Position numbers and translations under genes: made by a program. The notes beneath the pieces were generated by a model, which had not been told where the DNA came from, ran no database searches, and saw only the letters and a program-made list of their open reading frames with translations. Below are positions 49,701 to 57,983 of a stretch of 64,000 nt of DNA, piece by piece (positions within the stretch are counted from its first letter, which is position 1; each line of letters begins with the position of its first letter). Source of the stretch: Proteles cristata cristata (taxonomy: Eukaryota; Chordata; Mammalia; Carnivora; Hyaenidae); assembly GCA_017311185.1 (NCBI GenBank), contig JAESUZ010001065.1:124001-188000 (forward strand), read 5' to 3'.

Positions 49701-52700
49701 CTCTCTGTCCTGCCTCTGCTTTGTTTTTCTCTCTGCCACCGAGGTCCCTGGTCTTCCCCAGGGCAAGCCTGTTGTGCAGACTCTGGTGGCTTCCCCGGGG
49801 GGGGTTACGCCTCCACCCCTGGCAGACTCACAGAGGGGCCAGCAGAGGCGGCCACTGCTGGCGGCAGAGCCATTCTGACAGGCGGCCCCGGGGCGCCCGC
49901 GGTGCCGGCTTACTAGGGCTTAGAAGTCGAGCAGCCACACCCCTGAGTGGAGGAGACACTTCCATCAGGCTCCATCTAACAGTTTGATATGGATGCAGCC
50001 CAGGGCCGGGCCTGCTCGGGGAGCCCACAGAGATCTCCTTGGTCTCCAAATGGAGAGACCTCGGCCCGGCCCCTTTCCTGCATGGGGCTGCAGCCTGTCT
50101 CCTACCGCGCTGCCCCAGGACCTTGGCAACGGCTAAGTGCTCTGCGTGGTGTGAGTGGACATGGTGGGGCTCGGGGCTGCACTGGGCTCAGGGGTACTGC
50201 GCTGCCGGGCGGGGGTGGGGGGTGTGTGCGACCGCAGGGGTGTCCAGCACTGCTGAGAGCTGTGCCACAGGGCTTAGTGCGATACACGCGCCCCCAGGGC
50301 TCATCATCGTCCTGCTCCGGCCGCGCGTGACAGGGAGGCTTGGGAACGGGGAGGAGCGAGGACCGGAGGAAGCACGGCCCCGTCCTAACAAGAGCAGAAG
50401 CTGCCGGACAGGCTGCGCTGCACCCCTCCTGGCCCAGCCCCACCTCCCACGAGCAATCCACCTGCGTCTTTCTCACAGGGCTTTGCCTCAGTGTCCTGGG
50501 CTTTGCCAGCCGGTCCCCCCTCGTCCCCAGTGTGCTCAGTCCTCAGGTCACGTGTCCCCAGGACACTCACCACAGGCCGGAAGCTTTGAAGACTCGGGGG
50601 TGGGGACTGAAGGCAGGTCGGGGGAGCTGGAGGGTCCAGGGTCCGAGCTCTGTGGCCCAGTGGGGCCCAGAGCTGCCAGTGCTGTGTCCCAGGTCGGGGG
50701 ACGGGTGTGCCAGGCGATGTGGTCTGTGGGGCCCTGGGTAGGACCAGGCCAGAGCGGCGGCTCCGTGCTGGAGTTTCTCGATAATGGTCCAGGGGCGCCC
50801 AGAGAGCCATTCAGGGGCCCAGAAGGGTAGCCGTGCGTTGTCCCGGGGGCCGTGCTGGCCGCCCCCTGGCCCGTCACCAGGCCTGGGGCCACGCTGGCTT
50901 CTCCCTCCTCCATGCCTTGCCCTGTGCTGTTCCTGTCCTTCCCGACCAGGCGGCTGCCGCCTCTCCTGGGCGGGGGCCCCGGGGTCTGGGTCCATGGGTG
51001 CCCCGGGCTGGCCCACAGGGCGGGGCTCTCTGTGCCGAGAGCTGGGGCCCTGACGCCTGATGCTACAGCCGGCAGTGCTCCCGTGGGGCTCACCACATCA
51101 CCTGCAAGACACGGCCACTCTTAGAGGAGACATCTGGCCCCAAAGCATCTAAACAAAAGCCCCCAGATGCCACCCACCAGCGAGAGCCTCCCCGGTGGGC
51201 CCCAAGTGGGGATTACGGGATTATGAGTGTTTATGGGGCCCACGTCCGCGGCCCCCGTGTGCTTTCCGGGGGTGACACGGGTCCTCTCCATCTGACAAAT
51301 GAGGCTCTGAGGCACCAAGAGTGGGGCCCCACCTGCACAGTGGCACGGCCGGGACATAAGTGCAGGGCCTGGTTCGTGCGCCCATTGGGCCTTTGGGAAA
51401 ATGGGCGATTGCTCTGGATCTGGGCTCAGTGTGGGGCTTGGTGCTGGTCACCATCGTCAGACGTGACGTGAATACGGGAAGAATGTGGACAGCGGCCAGT
51501 GGATATTGGAAAGGACGGGGGATATCAGGTCCCCGGGGGAGGGGGCGTGGGCCCGAGCTGCGGGGCTGGGGGTGGGGGGCGCACCCTCACAGGCCCGGCC
51601 CGCGCGGGAGGGGTTGGCGTCCCTGGCCGTCCGGCACCGGCAGGTGTAGGAGCCCTCGACGTTGATGCACTGGGCATCGGGTGAGCAATCATGCCCCAGG
51701 CTGTCTGCACACTCGTCCCAGTCTGCCGGGCAGGAGAGGAACGGGGCAGAGTGGTGAGAGGCGGCCAGGGGGCACTTAGGAAACAGCACTGCTCTTCCCG
51801 ACCGTCTCTGCAGCAACCCGTGGGAGGGGCGAGGCCGGGAGTCAGTGGAGCGCCCTGGGCACCGGCGGCCCCAGAGGGAGGCTGTGCACAGACCCGTCCC
51901 CAGGAGCCTGTCCCTGAACCCAGAGGGCAGGCTCAGCAGGTGCCTGCTCCGACCTTCGCTGCCTGCGGGCCGATGTGGAGGCAAAGGTTAGGGAACGCTG
52001 GTCTGTTTTGGGGCTGTTAGCGCCCACCCGTGTGGGTATATTCCTCTCTCCCGAATTCTTCATTCCCCAGAAAGCAGGACGCCTTCCCTCCTCTCTGATG
52101 TGCCAACATCGCCTAATGTGATAGTACTTTAACAAAGAGAAATAACCAAGCCAGGGGGAGTCTGGTTAAGTGTCACATGAACTTTCGGTGACACAGCCTT
52201 TGAACACTCATCCCAGCCGGGGAAAGCAGTCAGAGAATCCCAAAGACACCATGTCACTGGGAGGCCCTGACCCTTCTGAGCTGAAAAAGGAAGCACGTTA
52301 GGTAAGCGGGTCAGCCCCCCGGGGCCCCCCAGGGCTTGCCCGCCCACCACAGCCTGGCACTTTCCAGGACCAGAGTTAACCAAACTGTGAATCAAGGTTC
52401 GTGGGACCCACATTCCCTTCTCTCCCCCCCACCCCCAGGGCTGCTACCCCCACTCATACTTGGGCGAAGGAAACACCTGCTGGCCTCATGCATTTGACAT
52501 GTGACTGAGGATAAAGTGTTACATGTGATACTCAGGATAAACCTCAAGGAATAAACATCCCAAGCTGTATTCCAGGCTGGGGGCGGGGGGCAGGATTCCC
52601 ACGCCCCAGAATCCGTCCTTCAGGCCGCCGCTCGCCCCTCCCAGCCCCAGGGGGGCAGCTGGCTCTGAGCAGAGGTGCCTCCTCCAGAGGAATGGGCCCG

Positions 52701-55700
52701 GGCACTCGCCAGGGTGGGCCAGGCGGCAAGGTGGGTTCATGTCGAGGCCTCTCCCGAGGCCTTTCTGCCCAGGATTCCCTAGAGCCGAAAGCAGAAGCGC
52801 CCCATCCAGGCTTGATGCGCCCCGGGAGCCCAGACTCGGGCTTCAGTCACGACGAGTTCAGTTTTGTGCAGAGAAAAAGTCTGTAGTCCAAGCGCTTCAC
52901 CCTCGTGATGCGGTTTTCAGTTTCGCTTCATGTGATCTTCACAGAAGCTCCCAGAAACAGCTCCCCGAGACCAGCAGACTCGTCAGCTGATGTAACAGTC
53001 ACCCTGCACCCTGGCCCAGGGCTCCTTGGCAGACAGGGCCCCGGGGGCCCAGCCCGGCCCGGCCAGACCTCCAGCCTGCAGGCAGCTCACAGAGTTTGGG
53101 GGCAGGGGAGGGGGCCGGAGGCCTGGGATGGAGCCCAGGCCAGGCTGCAGGGCCCTGCAGAGAACACAGGTCCCCGTGGAGGCCGGGCCCCCAGCACTGA
53201 GCTCTTGTGGTGATTCACCCAGCACGCGGCTCACAAGCACGCCCGGAGTAAGGCGCAGACGGCTCCACGTGCCCTATATTAAAGCCCCAGGTCAGGCAGC
53301 CCTGCGGTTCAGAGGGAGGAGGCAGGCCCACAGTGAGGGCAGCGGGGGCCTCTGTCCCGACCCAACCAGCCGGAGAAGGACACGGGCAGGAGCCCAGAGC
53401 GGGGGGCAGGGCTGTGCTCTGCTCCTCCTGGCCTTGCAGCTGGACACGCCTCCCAGAGGAAGGGACGGCCCCTTGCGGAGCTGTGGCCCCCTGAGCTGAC
53501 CCCCAGGAATGGGTGGGAGAGGCCCAGGAACAGGCCGCCAGGCCCCCAGGTCCCGCCTCTCCAGCCCGGCACCTTGGACCAGGGCAGCAGGCCCCTGGAC
53601 GGCGCGGCTCGTAGGAACTCGGGGCGAGGAGCCCGCCCTCCTGGAGGGGAACCAAGGACACATGGCCACCCAGTGACCCCCGCCCCCCAACAGATGGGCG
53701 TCAGGGAGGAGCTGGGGTCAGGACAATGTGACCCCCCACACCGTGCGTGGGGACACGTGGACTCGGGCGGGCGAGAGCCCCCCCACCCCGCATCGTGCAG
53801 GAGTGACCTGAGGACACCCGCGGAAACAGCTCTGTGTGGGCTGTGGGGACAGGGGCTCGCTGCGCTGTGGCTGGGTTGCTGGCATTGTGAGCAGTGGCAG
53901 TGAATGCGCTTCCGGTCCCGCCCCCCCACCGCAAGACTGTCTCCCCGAGTGGGGGCTGCCTGCAGGCTCTCCTGACAGAAGCCAGCGGTCACTGGGTGAG
54001 GGGGCCCTGCACCCCCGGGTGCCCCCCCCATAAGCAGCAGAGGCCTCTCCGTGGCTGGGCGGAAGCGGGAAGCCCCCACAGCCACCGCCCAGGGCCCAGG
54101 GTTAAGCAAACAGCCCATCGTCCGTTCAGGAAAGCTGAGGGGCGGACCCTTAATGAGACCTGCTGAGATGGCAATGGGGGCGCCTGTCTCTCCTCTACAG
54201 CCTGAGGCTGCCCTTAGGGATCCCAGTTCGACAGGCTCGAGGCTACACAGTCCATTCTCGGTCACGGTCAGAGGATCACTGTCAGAGGTCACTGTCAAGT
54301 CCAGGATCAGGGTGGGGCAGGCCCTCCGTCCCTGGGGCTCTGGGGGAGGGTCCTCTCTGCCTCTTCCCGGTTCTGGGGCTCCACACTCTCCTTGGCTCCA
54401 GCCTCTGCCTCCACCTCTGCGTGGCCTTCCCCCAAAACCCACCGTGTCTCTGGATCTCTCCTCTTCTGTGTCTTCCCATTTAGGGCCTCCCTTGATCCAG
54501 GACGGTCTCGGATCCTTACCTTGATTTTATCTGCAAATATCCTTCTTCCAGATGACACCTAAAGTTCTGGGTGGACCTATCTTTGAGGCCCAGCATTCAG
54601 CACGCGGGCAAAGCTCTGGGATTGCCTGATGCCTGGTGTACAGGACAGGGCTGGCACAGGAGGGCTGGCTCAGATCCGGTCTCAGGGAGGGCCCGAGGGT
54701 GCAGGCTGAGGCCCACTCGCAGGGCGCTCCCCTTCCCTCACCCTTCCCCGAGCCCAGGTGAGGCCCGCCAGCCGCCTCTGTCCCTGAGGGGTGAGTGACA
54801 GCCCACCCCAGGCTGCGCAGGCAGGTGCCTTCCGGGTGTGACCTTAGATGTGACCGTCCCATGCCTTCCCTGCATCCTCGGGTGGGGGGAGGTTAGACAG
54901 CAAGCCAGAATGCCACTGAGCTCAGAGGAAAGACAGAGCGCATTCTCAGACGCCCGTTCCACGGACGGAGCCCCAGACAGGCTCCCTGACGCGGGCCGGA
55001 GACACCCTCCCTGCAGGGAACCTCGTCCCTGGGCTTGAAGGGCCAGACCTTCCTCACCTGTCAGCTTGCTCTCTCTGCCTCTCTGTCTCTGTCTCTCTAT
55101 TTCTGTCTTCCGGTGTCTCTTCATGTCTCTGTCTCTACCTATGTCTCTGTCTCTATGTCTATATCTCTGTTTCTGTATCTCTATATCTCTGTCTGTCTCT
55201 CTCATCTGTAACTCTATTGCTTTTTTTTTTTTTTACAAATAGTTTATTGTCAAGTTGGTTTCCATAGAACACCCAGTGCTCATCCCCTCAAGTGCCCCCC
55301 TCCATGCCCATCATCCCCTTCCCCCTCCCCCCACCCCCATCTTCCCTCAGTTTCTTCTCAACATTCAAGAGTCTCTCATGGTTTGCCTCTCTCCCTTTCC
55401 CCAAACATTTCCCCCCTTCTTCTCCCCCATGATCCTCAGTTAAGTTACTCCTAATCCTCCTATACGTGCAAACATATGGTATCTGTCCTTCTCTGCCTGA
55501 CTTATTTTGCTCAGCATCACACCCTCAAGGTCCATCCATGTTGCTACACAGGCCAGATGTCATCTTTCTCGTTGCCATGGAGTATTCCATCGTATAGATA
55601 AACCACATCTTCTGGATCCATTCGTCCGTGGATGGACACTTAGGCTCTTTCCATTGTACTCCTATTTCTGACTCTGTCTCTCCCCTCCCTGCCCCCTCAC

Positions 55701-57935
55701 CCCCTCTCTCTCTGACCTGTGACTTCCTGCCTCAAGGCAACATCAAGTAACATTACTTTGCGTTTGGGCCAATGGAACAGCCCAGCTGGTGCTGGGCCCT
55801 GAGCCACAGTCAGCCCCCAGTGTCCTTCCCCTGGAGGCTCCTCCGGCCCAGACCCATCCTGTGTTCCCGCCTATCTCTGGGAGTGAGCTCCCTGGGCTCT
55901 GGGGTCCCCGTCCCACCTGGAGTAAGGAGACGTGAGACCCAGGTGGGCTCCCCGGTCCCGGGGAGGAACTCAGAATACGGATTCCAATGTCACGTACCCG
56001 ACTCACCTTGCAGATGGCCAGGGCTCTGAGGTGCCCCGGCCGCAGGCTTGGGCGTGGAGGAGAACTCACCTTGCACGAACGTCCCCCGCGGATCGATCTG
56101 GAAGACAGTGCTGGCCAGCAGACGCGGAAGCATGGGGGCCAGCGTGGACACGCCCACTGGGGACTCGGGGTCCCGCACGGTCAGCCTGAGTGTCACCACC
56201 ACACTCCCGGCCTGAAGAGACACCATCTGCATACTCAGCTTCCCTCTCCTGCTCAGGTCGGAGACGGCCGGGGGGAAGGAGTTTTCAACCTAGCCGAGAA
56301 GAGCAGAAGCTTCCATTAGTCGCCAGGACCATTGATCCGGGCCCGGGAGACCCGGATGATGGATGGTGAACAGAATCCATGTGTCCCCTTTGTGACCAAG
56401 AGGAGGTGCCCAGAAACCAGCCTCTTGGGGCAAAGCAGAGGCACCCCAGCTCACGTCACCCCAGTGGGGCCTCCCCAGGGACAGCCCGGTCAGCCTTGTG
56501 CGGATTCCTGACAAACACGTACAATCGGGGTCCCCATCACGCAACATGAGATGTACAATCCACTCTGCGTGCACACCGGAAAATGGGTGTGCGGGTAATG
56601 TGTGTGAGAGACACACAGATCCTGGGAGGGGACGGACAGACTGACTGGCAGGAAGGACCCCGGAGGGGCGGGCCCGCGGCTGTTGGAGAGACCCCCCCTC
56701 ACTGGCTGTGTCCACTGGGAAACACACAGGCAACCGGGCGTGCGGGCCGAGCGAGGGAGCCGCAGCCTTGCCCGACCCCCACACGGTGCCTGCGCACGCG
56801 CGCGAGCTTCCAGGCAGGTGAATGTGGAGGGACGCCCTCCTCAGTCGGTCCATGTCTACACATCCTGCGAGCAAAAGCTCTCTTTGCCTGTGGCTCCAGA
56901 GTCTCTTTCCAAGATGGGGGTGTAGGATGGACACCCCAGGAGGGGACAGCACCCCCCCACGACAAAGGGCAGACTTCTTCTTGTCTGATCCCGTAGAGAT
57001 AGTCTCTCTCTCTCTAGAGCAATGTTTAGACAGATCTGCACTCGGCCCCATACCAGACTCAGTTTCCCTAAGCTCGGGGCTACTCAGCTGTGACGCGGTC
57101 GGCTGTGTGCGTCCCCCCAGAGGCCGGAGGGACCGGGCAGCAGCCCGAGGCTCACGCTGCCTGCTGTGCTGTGACCCCCACACCTGGACCAGCCCCGCCC
57201 GACAGAACAGGCTAAGTCACCAGTTAGCAGGAAAGGGAAAATCTTAGCCCACGGACGGTTCTTTTGCTCTCCAATTGGGTCGCCACTGGCCTGGCTCTCG
57301 TGGGCTGCGGGCTGATGTCTCTGGTTAGCCCTGGGGAGGGGTGGGCGGGTGCAGGCACCCCTGCCTCAGTCCTCCCAAATGAAGCTGCCCCGAAGTAGGA
57401 GACAGGCGCCCAGGTCTGCCGGATGGAAGGTTCCACAGAAAAGCCAACTGCACCAGGAAGCAATAGAGCCCGTTGGATCCAAGCATGGGCTTCAGAGGCT
57501 ACTTGGCCACGGACGTGGGGGCACGTGGATAATTGCCGCGGGACTGGGCTGGGGCAGCGTGCCCTTGTCGCAGAGAGGGGGCTCCGCGTCGGGGCGGGCG
57601 CACGCGAGAGGCGCGATGGACGCCCCCACGGGGCACCGCCTGGGCGCTTCGGCTTTACCTCGCGGAGCAGTTGTCGGGAAAAGTCCTGGAACTCGGCGCT
57701 GCTGCGGTCGAGAAGCCCGTGCGTCACGTTGCGGTTCAGGACCCTGATGGTGACTTGGAACAGCCAGGCATCTGCAAAGCAGTGACGCGGTGAGCGCAAG
57801 TCGCGAGCTTTGCTGTCACTGTCTCCCGGAAAGCCTCTTCCTTTGAGGGGATGTTTGTTGGGTGACAGATGGAAACAGCCTGGATCGGGGAGCCGCGTTG
57901 GGGACACGATGTGAGGATGGTTAACCTCTGTGCGT

Positions 57936-57983
<48 letters not shown>

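Larger units (their letters stand above)
51723..56069 (-). other. UMODL1 intron 3 (4.3 kb)
   Basis: GTGAGT...CCCGGCAG. GC-rich with long accidental frames (e.g. 53,309-54,442), a CT-rich simple repeat and an antisense L1. No further exon recognised. Confidence 0.8.

Noticed and set aside
53309..54442. 377-codon minus frame in intron 3
   Set aside because: No recognised domain, lies between well-supported exons 3 and 4, and GC-rich DNA explains the open frame.
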